Assembly (NCBI GenBank): GCA_022601335.1
Contig: JAJACV010000040.1
Coordinates: 1-53,209, forward strand
Length of the DNA stretch: 53,209 nucleotides
DNA from: Chlamydiota bacterium
GTDB lineage: Bacteria; Chlamydiota; Chlamydiia; Chlamydiales; JAAZZY01
Direction of reading: 5' to 3'
How positions within the stretch are numbered: position 1 is the stretch's first letter; every line of letters starts with the position of its first letter. The position numbers and the translations under genes are program-made. The notes below the pieces were generated by a model, which saw nothing but the letters and a program-made list of their open reading frames with translations, did no database searches and was not told the DNA's origin. Positions 1 through 9,467 of the stretch are shown piece after piece.

Positions 1-78
1 ATTCCTGAAATTACAAGCGTAATTTTAGACCAAATTCATAAGCCCTATCAAGATTGGCTCACTAATACAGTCAAATAA
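1..78 (+). CDS. 3' end of an unidentified protein (partial)
   Basis: An open frame runs from the window edge to a TAA at 76-78 and gives 25 residues ending in DWLTNTVK. The composition looks coding, with mixed charged and hydrophobic residues, and there is no stop upstream within the window. Too little is present to assign a family. The next gene follows on the same strand after about 100 bases of very AT-rich DNA. Confidence 0.45.
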   Translation: MPEITSVILDQIHKPYQDWLTNTVK

Positions 79-109
79 AAAAATATTATGAATTATTTAT
101 TTAAAAATA

Positions 110-138
110 TTGAAAAATAAATAAATAAAGATTAGCTT
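110..138 (+). promoter_or_regulatory. Possible promoter for the tandem-barrel gene
   Basis: A TTGAAA box (110-115) lies 17 bases before a weak TAGCTT box (133-138). If used, transcription would begin near the ATG at 139, which would make the SD-preceded ATG at 178 the real start of the gene. The -10 match is poor, so this is tentative. Confidence 0.3.
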
Positions 139-177
139 ATGTTTATTCTAAAAAATTTTTTTTTTTCGAGAGGGAAA

Positions 178-3100
178 ATGCGAGTCTTATCTATTTCAGT
201 TTTATCAATGCTAGTGAGTGCATCTCTTATCAGTGTTCCTATTCAGCAAAATGAGGAAACTCTTCACAAAACAAATGTAATTGTAGAACCTACATCAGAT
301 CACTCGGGTGAAGTTTCTTTAGAAAAAAGTGCCACCAACATATCAGAGCCAGCCTACACACTTGAACCTGTATCAGAAAAACCTGCCAAAGTAAGTTTTG
401 AGAAAGAAACTCCTGTAGAATCCCTCAAATCTCCAAAGATACAATCATCAAAAACTGCAAAAATAGAAAAAAGTACAAAGGCTATTCCTCAAAAAGTAGA
501 TGAAGATCAAAAAATAGTGATCCAAAAAACTGAAGATGAACAGAAACAAGATCCGAATCCACAATCATCAAAAACTGCAAAAATAGAAAAAAGTACAAAC
601 GCTATTCCTCACGAAGTAGATGAAGATCAAAAAGTAGTGACCCAAAAAACTGAAGATGAACTGAAACAAGATCCGAATCCACAAGCAGAGCAAGCAACCT
701 TAGCTAAAAATGAAGACAAAAAGGCCAGCAAATCGTGGCTGAATAAAATGGAATCTTGGTATGCAAAATCCTTCACTCCTTATGTGGGTAAGTCTCCCGT
801 AACAGCGGCTAGAAAAAATATATTTTTTCAAACTAATGTAGGAATTGGCTTTCTCTACTTTGCTGGAGTTCAGGGTAATTTAATGGGTAAGCCATCTGTG
901 AATTGGAACACTAGTTTTAACTTTAGGGATGTGCCATATAAGGGAAGACTTGGATATAATCGCACAGCAATCTATGAATACCTTTTGGGTTATCAATTAA
1001 ATAATTGCTTTAAAGTTGCATTATCTTATCAATATCAAGGGGGAGTCAATGTATTCACACCCACTTTATCAGCTTATCAGCGTGCTGCTGTTTCTCAAAC
1101 AAATGTCGCTCAATTGCAAGCAACTCTTGCTTTAAATGGCTTGATGGCAAAAATTTACTGCGAGCTTCCTTTTGGAATGTCTATAGGCTCTTTAACTTTT
1201 TCACCTTATATGGGAGCTGGGGTTGGACCCGGATGGCAAAGTTGGACTGATATTGAAGTCAATTATATGTTTAGGAATAACAGATACTTATCGGATGTGC
1301 TTTATCTGCGCCAAAAGTATCAAGCCAATCTTGTTTGGATGATAGATATGGGTTTTAGGGCCCAAAACACCTCTCCAAATACTCCTATATCAATGTTTAT
1401 GGGCTGTAAGTATAACCAGTGGGGACAAGTACAGGGGATAGGTAAGATCACGCAACAAGATGGATTCAAGTTAGGGCTTTTTCAACCTTTTTCTGTCAAT
1501 ATGATCTATCAATTTGCTCCTTATTTAGGGGTGCAGTGGAATTTTCCAAATGGATCAGTCGCAAGCTCTTCAAAGGTACTTAAAGCAGAACTTTCATCCA
1601 ATACATCTAATACACGTTCCTACTACTGGTTACCTTCTTGGAAGAAAACAAAAGATTTTGCAGCTTCGCGTGCTATATGGACTCAATTTAATGCAGGGTT
1701 AGGTTTGCTTTACTTTAATAAAGTTAGAGGTAACTTTGCGGGACAACCGTCTGCAACATTTTCAATTTGGAGAGATGTTCCATACAAAAGAGGGCTTTCG
1801 TATAATCGAACTCCTTTAATGGAATACTTAATTGGTTATCGTTTTAACCACTGGATTAAAGCTGCACTCTCTTATCAATACCAAGCAGGAGTCAGTATTC
1901 AAAGTGAATCACTACCTACTTACTCGTCTTTAGCTTCTGCTGAATTTCGATTTAATTCTCAACTTAAGTTAGATGCATTGCTAGCAAAGGTTTATCTAGA
2001 ACTTCCTTTTGGACATACTATTAAAGGGATTGCAGCAACACCTTATTTAGCTGTTGGTGTGGGGCCAGGATGGCAGACATGGACTCGAACTATGGGTACT
2101 TATATGTTTGGAAATACAGGTTTTGCAGCAGAATCGATTCCTTTCCGTACAAAGATTTCTGCAAATGCTGTCTGGATGCTCGATACAGGCTTTCGCGTTC
2201 AAAGTACATCTCCCAATTCACCGTTTAACCTTTTAGTTGGTTGCAAGTACAATCAATGGGGACAAGCAAGGAATATTGGTCAACAAGATCAACAAGGATC
2301 TTTAAAGGTAGGTTTTACTCAACCTTTCAGAATTAAAACAGTGTATCAGTTTGCTCCTTATTTAGGGGTGCAGTGGAATTTCTTTAATGGCTGTGCTTAT
2401 CTCTCTTCTTATCAGTTGAGAGGGAAGTCTCCAAACGTTTGGAGACCTTACTGGGTTGCTTCAAAGCAGTTTCAATGCCCTACCGGCTTTTGGACACAAT
2501 TTAATACAGGTGTGGGTTTCCTTTACTTTTCTGGGGTAAATGGAAACTTTATGGGAAGGCCTCAACCTAATTTTGACTTAAATAATTTTGAAAATGCAAG
2601 AGATGTCCCTTATAAAGGAACACTGAGCTATAACAGGACCCCTCTGTTTGAATATCTTATTGGTTATAGATACAACATTTGGTTAAAATTTGCGCTCTCC
2701 TACCAATATCAAGGGAACATTTATATCCAAACCAAAGTGTTACCGGGTTTTGTGGGTGGAGCTGGCTATCGTCAAGTGAGTTTTTCCTCTCAACTAAGTT
2801 TGAACGCCCTTATGCTAAAGGTATATTTTGAACTTCCATTTTCTATGATCTTTAAAAACCTTTCTGCATCTCCTTACTTAGCTGTGGGAGTGGGACCTGG
2901 TTGGCAGACATGGAATAAAACTAGAACTGAAATGCTTGTACTATCTAGTAGTTTTGATAATAACCAATTGCCTTTGAGACAAAAAATCGTAGCGAATGCA
3001 GCATGGATGTTGGATACAGGATTTCGTTTTCAAAGTGCTTATCCAAGAAGCTTATTTTCAGTTTTAGTAGGCTGTAAGTATAATCAATGGGGGCAGACAA

Positions 3101-3216
3101 GGAGTATTGGAAAAATGTCTCAGCAAGGAAGTCATAAGCTTTCTCTTGTTAAGCCATTTAGAATTAAGACTGTCTATCAATTTGCTCCTTACATTGGAGT
3201 TCAATGGAATTATTGA
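178..3216 (+). CDS. Secreted outer-membrane protein with three tandem MOMP-like barrel units
   Basis: About 1012 residues. The ATG at 178 is preferred over 139 because GAGAGGG sits just before it and the protein then starts with a clean signal peptide (MRVLSISVLSMLVSASL). A charged linker of about 190 residues contains a 40-residue tandem repeat. Three similar units of about 245 residues follow (residues about 229-475, 515-745 and 784-1025 counted from 139). Each unit carries in order a FLYF-type strand, DVPYK with YNRT, a Y-x-L-x-GY strand, ALSYQYQ, PYxxxGVGPGWQ, W-M-x-D-x-GFR, GCKYNQWG and a final PYxGVQWN strand. Alternating hydrophobic residues and a terminal aromatic pattern suggest outer-membrane beta barrels, probably porin- or adhesin-like. 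The gene at 46551 is a single copy of the same unit. The family assignment to chlamydial MOMP-like proteins is inference; the triplication is seen directly. Confidence 0.75.
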   Translation: MRVLSISVLSMLVSASLISVPIQQNEETLHKTNVIVEPTSDHSGEVSLEKSATNISEPAYTLEPVSEKPAKVSFEKETPVESLKSPKIQSSKTAKIEKSTKAIPQKVDEDQKIVIQKTEDEQKQDPNPQSSKTAKIEKSTNAIPHEVDEDQKVVTQKTEDELKQDPNPQAEQATLAKNEDKKASKSWLNKMESWYAKSFTPYVGKSPVTAARKNIFFQTNVGIGFLYFAGVQGNLMGKPSVNWNTSFNFRDVPYKGRLGYNRTAIYEYLLGYQLNNCFKVALSYQYQGGVNVFTPTLSAYQRAAVSQTNVAQLQATLALNGLMAKIYCELPFGMSIGSLTFSPYMGAGVGPGWQSWTDIEVNYMFRNNRYLSDVLYLRQKYQANLVWMIDMGFRAQNTSPNTPISMFMGCKYNQWGQVQGIGKITQQDGFKLGLFQPFSVNMIYQFAPYLGVQWNFPNGSVASSSKVLKAELSSNTSNTRSYYWLPSWKKTKDFAASRAIWTQFNAGLGLLYFNKVRGNFAGQPSATFSIWRDVPYKRGLSYNRTPLMEYLIGYRFNHWIKAALSYQYQAGVSIQSESLPTYSSLASAEFRFNSQLKLDALLAKVYLELPFGHTIKGIAATPYLAVGVGPGWQTWTRTMGTYMFGNTGFAAESIPFRTKISANAVWMLDTGFRVQSTSPNSPFNLLVGCKYNQWGQARNIGQQDQQGSLKVGFTQPFRIKTVYQFAPYLGVQWNFFNGCAYLSSYQLRGKSPNVWRPYWVASKQFQCPTGFWTQFNTGVGFLYFSGVNGNFMGRPQPNFDLNNFENARDVPYKGTLSYNRTPLFEYLIGYRYNIWLKFALSYQYQGNIYIQTKVLPGFVGGAGYRQVSFSSQLSLNALMLKVYFELPFSMIFKNLSASPYLAVGVGPGWQTWNKTRTEMLVLSSSFDNNQLPLRQKIVANAAWMLDTGFRFQSAYPRSLFSVLVGCKYNQWGQTRSIGKMSQQGSHKLSLVKPFRIKTVYQFAPYIGVQWNY
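441..680 (+). repeat. Two tandem 120-bp repeats inside the barrel gene linker
   Basis: Copy 1 is 441-560 and copy 2 is 561-680, nearly identical (only a few substitutions) and in frame, encoding two 40-residue Lys/Glu/Asp/Gln-rich copies that begin QSSKTAKIEKST and end KQDPNP. The repeat keeps the reading frame, so copy number could vary between strains without breaking the gene. Confidence 0.9.
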
Positions 3217-3240
3217 TTTAATTCTTTCTGAAATGCTTAG

Positions 3241-3289
3241 TGCCATAAATTGTGCTCTCAATAGACATAATTTGTGGCATTTTTTTTTC
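3241..3289 (+). terminator. Intrinsic terminator after the tandem-barrel gene
   Basis: A 14-base stem (3241-3254 with 3266-3279, two G-U pairs) with an 11-base loop is followed by nine Ts (3280-3288). It lies 25 bases after the stop codon and separates the barrel gene from the small gene at 3348. Confidence 0.85.
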
Positions 3290-3347
3290 TTATAAACTAG
3301 TCTTAGAGAATCTTAACTGCATTAAGTTGACTAGGGAGAATTTTACT

Positions 3348-3779
3348 ATGTCATTTGTGGAGCACTATTACGCAATAAGAGGATCTGCTCACGCTTTAGC
3401 AGGAAGAAATCAAGAGGAACCATTAGCTGTATCTGATTATTCAGTTACTTATAAACTAGTAACGGAAGCTATTTTAGGTGAGCTTTTTGGATCAAAAAAA
3501 ATCAATCTAACTAGAAATGTTGTTGGGGATTGGGAATTTAGTGTTTCTCGAAGAGATTTAAGCCCTCCCGTTATTGATATGATTCAAAGAAGCGGAAATA
3601 ATCATTACCTAATGACTAAATTTGTTGTGCAGGACCTTTGTAACTTTGAACCCATGGTTAAATCAGATGTTGAAGCCGTATTTAAAAGTGCTCAATTTAT
3701 AGATTATGAAGCTCCAAACCTAATTAGAAATGATAAGAGGTTGCTTATTCAAATTGATAGAGATGATAAGGGTTTTTAA
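3348..3779 (+). CDS. Hypothetical protein, 143 residues
   Basis: Start ATG at 3348 is preceded by AGGGAGAA at 3333-3340, a good SD; the longer open frame back to 3252 crosses the terminator and is unlikely. The product is soluble and of mixed charge, with no signal peptide, membrane segment or recognised motif. It has its own transcription context, between a terminator upstream and a convergent gene that ends at 3802. I do not recognise the family. Confidence 0.6.
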   Translation: MSFVEHYYAIRGSAHALAGRNQEEPLAVSDYSVTYKLVTEAILGELFGSKKINLTRNVVGDWEFSVSRRDLSPPVIDMIQRSGNNHYLMTKFVVQDLCNFEPMVKSDVEAVFKSAQFIDYEAPNLIRNDKRLLIQIDRDDKGF

Positions 3780-3801
3780 CGGTTGTTTTTGAAATTAAAT
3801 A

Positions 3802-6117
3802 CTATTTCATAAACAAATCCTCAAGCGGATTTTCAAACAAATCTAGAGCTTTATTTTTAGAGCCATTTAGCTCTTTAAAAGGTATGTTTTTCTCTTCTAG
3901 ATCTTTTATGGCAATAATTTCAATACCCCTAGAGTCGTAAATATTTTCGGGGTCTGTAAATTTAGCCTCTAATTTTTCTTTTCCATTATGAAAGAAGAAT
4001 TGGTAGGGGCTGTGTTTATGGTGAGGACGAAAAGATAATATATAGGAGTCTTTATCAGAAAATATAGACTCTCCATCTAGAAGCTCTTTGGGGTATTGCA
4101 AGCCTAGTATGTCAAAAATAGTTGGAAAAATATCCACATGCGATGTGATAGATTTACCCACTTTTTTTTCAAAGTTTTCTGGGAATTTATAAAAAATAGG
4201 AACTTGAGATTGAGGTAAACAAAGGGACGTTCCGTGAAAATAGTGCCCATGTTCCATAAATTCTTCGCCATGATCACCTGTCACAATTATGAGAGAGGAG
4301 TCATAAAGATTTTGTGATTTAAGATGGTCACAAAAATCCTTAACTAAATTATCGACATAACGAATTGAATTACGATAACGATTCTTTGTTAACTCTAGTT
4401 GTACTTTACCTTTATTTGTATAGTTAAATGCTTTTAAAAATGGTTTAAAAGGGGGCTCAAAATCAGTATCCCAGTAGTAATGGTGATGTGTAGAGTCTAG
4501 TAGAAGGGTTGTAAGTTGAGGCGTTTCCTCCGTAAAGGAAGCTGTCAGCTCTTTCGATTTTGTTAAAACAAGCTGATCTCGCTTAGCAACATTTGAATCG
4601 AGCTCTTTAGCTTCATATAAAAGATCTAAAATAGAGTAAGAGGAGCCAAATAAACTCTCTCCAATATTAAAATATTTGAAATATGAAGAATGAAGAGCAT
4701 TTATCTTGTAACCCGCCTTTTTCAATAGCTGAAGGGGAAAGCTTCCAGTCATATTATTTTGATCACGCACCCTCATCCAGTGATGAGGGTAAAGAGCATT
4801 GTAAATTGTAAAAAGAGAACAATGAGTTACATTGGCATTTGAAGCTGTTAAAGAAAATTGAGGAGAAGTCTCTCTTAAAGAATTTAAAAAAGGAGCTGTT
4901 TTTTCGTTGATATAGTCTTCTCTAAAAGACTCTATTACAATGAGAAATATATGAGGCGTTATGGAAGTTACTGGTTTTGATTTATCTAAAGCTGCCTTCA
5001 CCGCTTCTGAAGAGGGCGGAGATTTAAGGGGATGAGAAAAATTTATTTTTTCTCCTTCACTTTTTATAAAAAAAGGGTAAATAGGTAGCGCTGATAAGAA
5101 ATTCTGAGTTTGAGAAAGAGGTAATTTTTTTGCTACATAATCATCACTCAAATAGCAGGTTCCCAAAGCAAAAAAAGAAAGAATAAAGGGTGAAATAATA
5201 GAAAATCTGATGGATTTACTTGGTAAATAAGAGATACCTTTAGTGGCTAAATAAGGAAGAAAAAGAGTAAGCAATACCGAAAATAGGAAGTAAATAGGTT
5301 GTACATCAGCACCCTCTAAAGCTTGAGGAATTTGTCTAATACCTCCTATAAATAAAGCTCCTAAAGATTCGTTCATATGGATATTCAACAGCTGGTAACT
5401 TAGGTAGTCAAGAGTTAAAAGAGTGCAAAGTAAGAAAAATGAGTAGATTAAAATAGTTTGATAAAACTTAGGTAAATAGCTCTTTATCAAAGCATGTATG
5501 AATAAGGTGAGTGAAGAGAAAAGAAAGGTGTAGGATAGAGGAATTAAAGAGGACGTCAAAGTAGTGGGGCGAATAGCTAAAACTTGTAAAATAAAAAAAT
5601 AGGTAATCAATACAGTAAAATAGACTAAATTATGCTCTTTCTTTTGAAAAAATTTACTCCAGAAATTTCGCGTTTTTAAAAATAGTTTTTTTGTTTGTCT
5701 TGGAATTTGACGCAACGTTTTCCATTCAAATATTACAAGAATGGAAATTAATTTTAGAAGGAACCAGCTTGTTATCACTATAAGATAATACCTATTACCT
5801 TCATGACGCCCTGGGATATAAAATCTATGAAGTAAAATCGGTGCAAGACACAAACAAGAGAGGGTATCTAACCCAAAAAATAATTTCCTTCTGCTTTCTC
5901 TAGTATTTCTTGTTAGGTATTCAATAAATGAGCGAATAGCTGTAAAAAGCAAAAAAAACAAACCCATGGCAAGTAAGTAACGACCCCAAACAACTAGCTT
6001 TGGACTAAAAAATACTAAGTAAGGATGCCTTGAACACCAATTGTACATTACAATAAAGCCAGAAGCTATAGAACTCAAAATAATCAATGGATTCAAAAAA
6101 AATATTTTTCGATACAT
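3802..6117 (-). CDS. Membrane-bound sulfatase-superfamily protein (phosphoethanolamine transferase / YejM-like)
   Basis: 771 residues. The first roughly 345 residues hold about eight or nine hydrophobic segments; the rest is a periplasmic hydrolase of the alkaline-phosphatase/sulfatase fold. Visible metal and nucleophile motifs are IVIES (E396), NVTHCS with the presumed nucleophile T431, and TGDHGEE (D615, H616). This domain layout is shared by lipid A phosphoethanolamine transferases, LtaS-like glycerol phosphate transferases and the cardiolipin-linked protein YejM. In a chlamydia an envelope-modifying role on lipid A or another lipid is plausible. The gene stands alone on the minus strand between two plus-strand genes. 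The superfamily is clear; the substrate is not. Confidence 0.75.
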   Translation of the reverse strand: MYRKIFFLNPLIILSSIASGFIVMYNWCSRHPYLVFFSPKLVVWGRYLLAMGLFFLLFTAIRSFIEYLTRNTRESRRKLFFGLDTLSCLCLAPILLHRFYIPGRHEGNRYYLIVITSWFLLKLISILVIFEWKTLRQIPRQTKKLFLKTRNFWSKFFQKKEHNLVYFTVLITYFFILQVLAIRPTTLTSSLIPLSYTFLFSSLTLFIHALIKSYLPKFYQTILIYSFFLLCTLLTLDYLSYQLLNIHMNESLGALFIGGIRQIPQALEGADVQPIYFLFSVLLTLFLPYLATKGISYLPSKSIRFSIISPFILSFFALGTCYLSDDYVAKKLPLSQTQNFLSALPIYPFFIKSEGEKINFSHPLKSPPSSEAVKAALDKSKPVTSITPHIFLIVIESFREDYINEKTAPFLNSLRETSPQFSLTASNANVTHCSLFTIYNALYPHHWMRVRDQNNMTGSFPLQLLKKAGYKINALHSSYFKYFNIGESLFGSSYSILDLLYEAKELDSNVAKRDQLVLTKSKELTASFTEETPQLTTLLLDSTHHHYYWDTDFEPPFKPFLKAFNYTNKGKVQLELTKNRYRNSIRYVDNLVKDFCDHLKSQNLYDSSLIIVTGDHGEEFMEHGHYFHGTSLCLPQSQVPIFYKFPENFEKKVGKSITSHVDIFPTIFDILGLQYPKELLDGESIFSDKDSYILSFRPHHKHSPYQFFFHNGKEKLEAKFTDPENIYDSRGIEIIAIKDLEEKNIPFKELNGSKNKALDLFENPLEDLFMK

Positions 6118-6248
6118 AACCTAATTTTTAACTCCAACAATAAAAATATGTTCAAAGAATGAAAGAATAGCAGATCTTCTATTATAATGTTTTTCACAAA
6201 AAATAGTTTATGATAGGGTGAGGCTAATTTAATCAAAATTGTTTTTCA

Positions 6249-7289
6249 ATGGTTAAAATACATTCAGACGAAGAGCAACTTAAAAAGATTCTTAAAGGTA
6301 TTTACCAACCTGAAACTTCTAAAGTTGACCTAGCCAAAAAAAAGCGCAAAAAAGTATTGTTGCTTTCTGGACCTACTGGAGTCGGTAAAACATCTTTATC
6401 TCTTAGAATTGCATCTAGTCTTAAAGGTGAAATAATATCTGCAGACTCTATGCAAGTCTATAGAGGGATGGATATTGGTACGGCTAAAGTAACACTCCAA
6501 GAGCGCTCACTCGCACCTCATCATCTAATCGATATACGCGATGTAAGAGAACGCTTTACTGTTGTAGATTTTTTTCATGAGTCAAAACTCGCTTGTGATG
6601 CCATACATGCTAGAGACTCAGTTCCTATTGTTGTGGGTGGAACGGGGTTCTATATACATGTTTTCTTATATGGACCTCCAAGCGGACCCCCCTCTCAAAA
6701 ACAGCTTAGACAGAGACTTGAAGAAGATATGGAGAAATTTAGTCCTGAAGCTATGTATGATCGCCTGCAAAAAATTGATCCCGAATATGCTAAAACTATT
6801 ACTCGTCACGATCGAGTGAAAATTATTAGAGCTTTAGAAATTATTACACTTACACAAGATAAAGTAAGTCATTTGGCATGGAACAAAAATCATACCCCAA
6901 TAGATTATGATGTGCATTGCTGGTTTTTATATCGCTCACGAGAGCATATCTACAATCGAATTGAAGAGAGGTGTGAGGCCATGTTAAAAGAAGGACTTGT
7001 AGGAGAGGTTTCTGGGTTAGAAAAAGAGGGGCTTTTAGAAAACTTGTCAGCCTCAAAAGCAATAGGATATAGACAAATACTCGACTATTTAAAAAGTGAT
7101 CAAAGTGAGCAGGACTATGATCTCATGAAACAACAATTTAAGAAAGCTTCGCGCCAATATGCTAAAAGACAATTTACGTGGTTTCGTAAGGAACCTGAAT
7201 TTCGTTGGCTAGATTTAGATGTTCATGATAAGGAGATCGCTGCTGACATTATTATACAAGATTTTATGCGTAACGACATTTTGGAATAG
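6249..7289 (+). CDS. miaA: tRNA dimethylallyltransferase MiaA
   Basis: 346 residues. The enzyme transfers a dimethylallyl group to A37 of tRNAs that read codons starting with U. The P-loop is GPTGVGKT at residues 41-48, followed by the MiaA hallmark SADSMQVYRGMDIGTAK, then HHLIDI, GGTGFYI and the C-terminal KASRQYAKRQFTWFR region. There is an N-terminal extension of about 35 residues before the P-loop strand compared with typical MiaA. No strong SD precedes the ATG, but no later ATG precedes the P-loop. It corresponds to the first gene of the conserved chlamydial block (CT766, from memory). Confidence 0.95.
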   Translation: MVKIHSDEEQLKKILKGIYQPETSKVDLAKKKRKKVLLLSGPTGVGKTSLSLRIASSLKGEIISADSMQVYRGMDIGTAKVTLQERSLAPHHLIDIRDVRERFTVVDFFHESKLACDAIHARDSVPIVVGGTGFYIHVFLYGPPSGPPSQKQLRQRLEEDMEKFSPEAMYDRLQKIDPEYAKTITRHDRVKIIRALEIITLTQDKVSHLAWNKNHTPIDYDVHCWFLYRSREHIYNRIEERCEAMLKEGLVGEVSGLEKEGLLENLSASKAIGYRQILDYLKSDQSEQDYDLMKQQFKKASRQYAKRQFTWFRKEPEFRWLDLDVHDKEIAADIIIQDFMRNDILE

Positions 7290-7349
7290 GCTTGAAATTA
7301 CCTTTTATTTGAGTTATGCTTAAGAGCAAGCAAATTATAGAGATAGTAC

Positions 7350-8828
7350 ATGGATCAGGAATCTTTGAAGAATTTATTAGATACAGACGTCGACACCTTT
7401 ATTAAAAGTATCGAAAATGAAATATCAAGCGATGTAAAACTTGAAAGAATGCTCAACTACATGCAAATGCATTTATCCCATGGGGAAATTAAACCCATAA
7501 ATCGATTTTGGAAAATGAGAAGCTTCTGTTTGGAATGCTTTAAAGATAATCTCACACATACTAAAAGAATTGTTTTTTGGGAAAATTATCGCCAAATGAT
7601 TTCAGAGCTGCTTAAACTCAAAGGCGAAAGTGATGAAAAATCTAAATTTCATTCTTTAGAAATCAAAAAGGCCATTGATTTTATAGAACAAGATCTTCAA
7701 AAAATGAGTCTAATCATTGAACAGACTTCAGTAATTGAAATTCCCAAAAATTGCCCGATTCCAGACAAAAGTAAAAGTGTTTTTGAAAAGTCTCAAAGAG
7801 AACTTGAGGTCGTCAGTAGCTATGCTCAGAAACTCAATGCTCTCAAAAATGAACTCGCTTCTTTAGAAATTTCTTATAAAGATAAACAACCTCTCTTTGA
7901 TCAAATCCACAAGATTAGTGATACGGTTTTCCCAAGAAGAAGAGAGCTTATTTCGCACGTAAGTAAAAGGTATAGTGATGATGTGAATCACTTCATAACA
8001 ATAAATTTTGAAAAGAAAGAGCTTAAGATGCCTTTATTTGAGCTGAAAGATCACATTAAAAGCTTTCAAGCTTTAGCCAAAGTTTTGTCTCTTAATGTAA
8101 ATTCTTTCTCACAGTCTAGAGAAAAACTTAGTGATTGTTGGGATAAGATTAAGCTATTTGAAAAAGCTCATAAAAAGATTAAGGAAGAACAAAAATCTAA
8201 ATTTCATGAAAATGAAAATCGAATTAATGAACAGATATCAGAGCTTAAAGAAAATAAACCCAACCTTTCTCAGAAAATTTTTTCCTCAAAGGTTAGAGCT
8301 CTTTATACCCTCATTGAAAACTCTGAATTACAAACAACACAGAAAAAAAAGCTATGCGATTCGCTGAATTTAATCGATGATTCTAACGGAGAAATATCCG
8401 CGACTTCTACTGCTGAAGAAAATTTTATTCAGATTCAAAGAGATATTCTGAATCTTCAAGAAAAAGGTAAAAATTGGGATTTCTTTGCTCTAGAAAGTGA
8501 ATGCCGAGTCGTTCAAAATCTTTATCGCACCTCTAAACTTTTAGATATCCATCATAATAAAATCATTCGAAGACTTTTCAATCTTAAAGCTATGCTTATG
8601 GAAAAACTTCTAGAAGAAGTAGAAAATCGAGTAGATATTGAAGAGTTGAATCAGCAAATTGATGATTTTAGAAATGATATTAGAAGTGATTTAGACCTCT
8701 GTCGAAAAGCCCTTAATACTTCAAATCAAAGTATAGAGAAAGCGATGCTCTACAATGAACTTCTTACACAGACAAAGCTAAAACTTGCTGAGTTTGATAA
8801 AAAAATTGCCTTAGCTAAATCTACTTAA
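7350..8828 (+). CDS. Coiled-coil hypothetical protein, 492 residues
   Basis: Almost entirely charged alpha-helical sequence with long heptad-like stretches of Lys/Glu/Leu, no signal peptide and no membrane segment. No catalytic motif was found. Its position after miaA and upstream of rsfS and fabF matches the unknown CT768 of C. trachomatis as I recall the order, so it may be its orthologue; sequence similarity could not be tested. A structural or scaffolding role is only a guess. Confidence 0.7.
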   Translation: MDQESLKNLLDTDVDTFIKSIENEISSDVKLERMLNYMQMHLSHGEIKPINRFWKMRSFCLECFKDNLTHTKRIVFWENYRQMISELLKLKGESDEKSKFHSLEIKKAIDFIEQDLQKMSLIIEQTSVIEIPKNCPIPDKSKSVFEKSQRELEVVSSYAQKLNALKNELASLEISYKDKQPLFDQIHKISDTVFPRRRELISHVSKRYSDDVNHFITINFEKKELKMPLFELKDHIKSFQALAKVLSLNVNSFSQSREKLSDCWDKIKLFEKAHKKIKEEQKSKFHENENRINEQISELKENKPNLSQKIFSSKVRALYTLIENSELQTTQKKKLCDSLNLIDDSNGEISATSTAEENFIQIQRDILNLQEKGKNWDFFALESECRVVQNLYRTSKLLDIHHNKIIRRLFNLKAMLMEKLLEEVENRVDIEELNQQIDDFRNDIRSDLDLCRKALNTSNQSIEKAMLYNELLTQTKLKLAEFDKKIALAKST

Positions 8829-8843
8829 AAGTTATATAAATCT

Positions 8844-9467
8844 CTAAGCAGCTGTTTCTAAGTTATTAAACTCTAATGTCTCGTGTTTGATTACTTCGTA
8901 CTTCGCTGAAATAAAAGCGTCTAAGATGTTCTCCCCATTATTGAATATCGGAGATAAATCAATGTGGGCTAGTTTGCTGATTAAACAATCGAAAAGCACT
9001 GTTTCTAATTGCTTTGAATTGCTGCCCTTATCTTTCAAAGTAATTGAATTTTTCTGAAATATTTGAGCCAATGTGCCACTTGTTTGAAAAAGAAAAAAGT
9101 TGGATAGCTCCTGTTCAAACCCAGGAAACAATTCTTTAAGCTCTGTAATCTTTAATTTTCTAACTTGTGTAATAGCTTCAAAAAAAATATCGTTAGATTC
9201 AAAGCCTGAAGGACCTGTAACAAGATACTCTAACAAATGAAGTAAGTTTTTATCCTTATTACTTTCAAAAAAGGCCAAATCAAAAATCTTTTGGTCAATC
9301 TTGCGTTTGGAAACAAGAGAGCCTGTATTTACAGGGATGTTGTAAGAAGAAGTATCAAAATATTTATTTATTGTATTTGTATACGATATAATATTTATAA
9401 AAAAATGATTTTTAGTTATTAAAATAGAACACTTGATACTTTCTAGCGCAATCTCCTCCCAAATCAT
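8844..9467 (-). CDS. Hypothetical protein, 207 residues, start uncertain
   Basis: The open frame starts at an ATG inside the 3' end of the upstream NagB/PIG-L gene, overlapping it by 56 bases. It is the only ATG in the frame and has no good SD before it, although a GGGAGGAG lies just inside the coding region. The sequence is Phe/Leu/Lys rich with no recognised motif; the C-terminal half (residues about 60-207) looks the most coding. It ends 16 bases from the convergent coiled-coil gene. Function unknown. Confidence 0.5.
   Translation of the reverse strand: MIWEEIALESIKCSILITKNHFFINIISYTNTINKYFDTSSYNIPVNTGSLVSKRKIDQKIFDLAFFESNKDKNLLHLLEYLVTGPSGFESNDIFFEAITQVRKLKITELKELFPGFEQELSNFFLFQTSGTLAQIFQKNSITLKDKGSNSKQLETVLFDCLISKLAHIDLSPIFNNGENILDAFISAKYEVIKHETLEFNNLETAA

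Noticed and set aside
139..177. ATG at 139 as start of the tandem barrel gene
   Set aside because: No SD before it, whereas 178 has GAGAGGG and gives a clean signal peptide.
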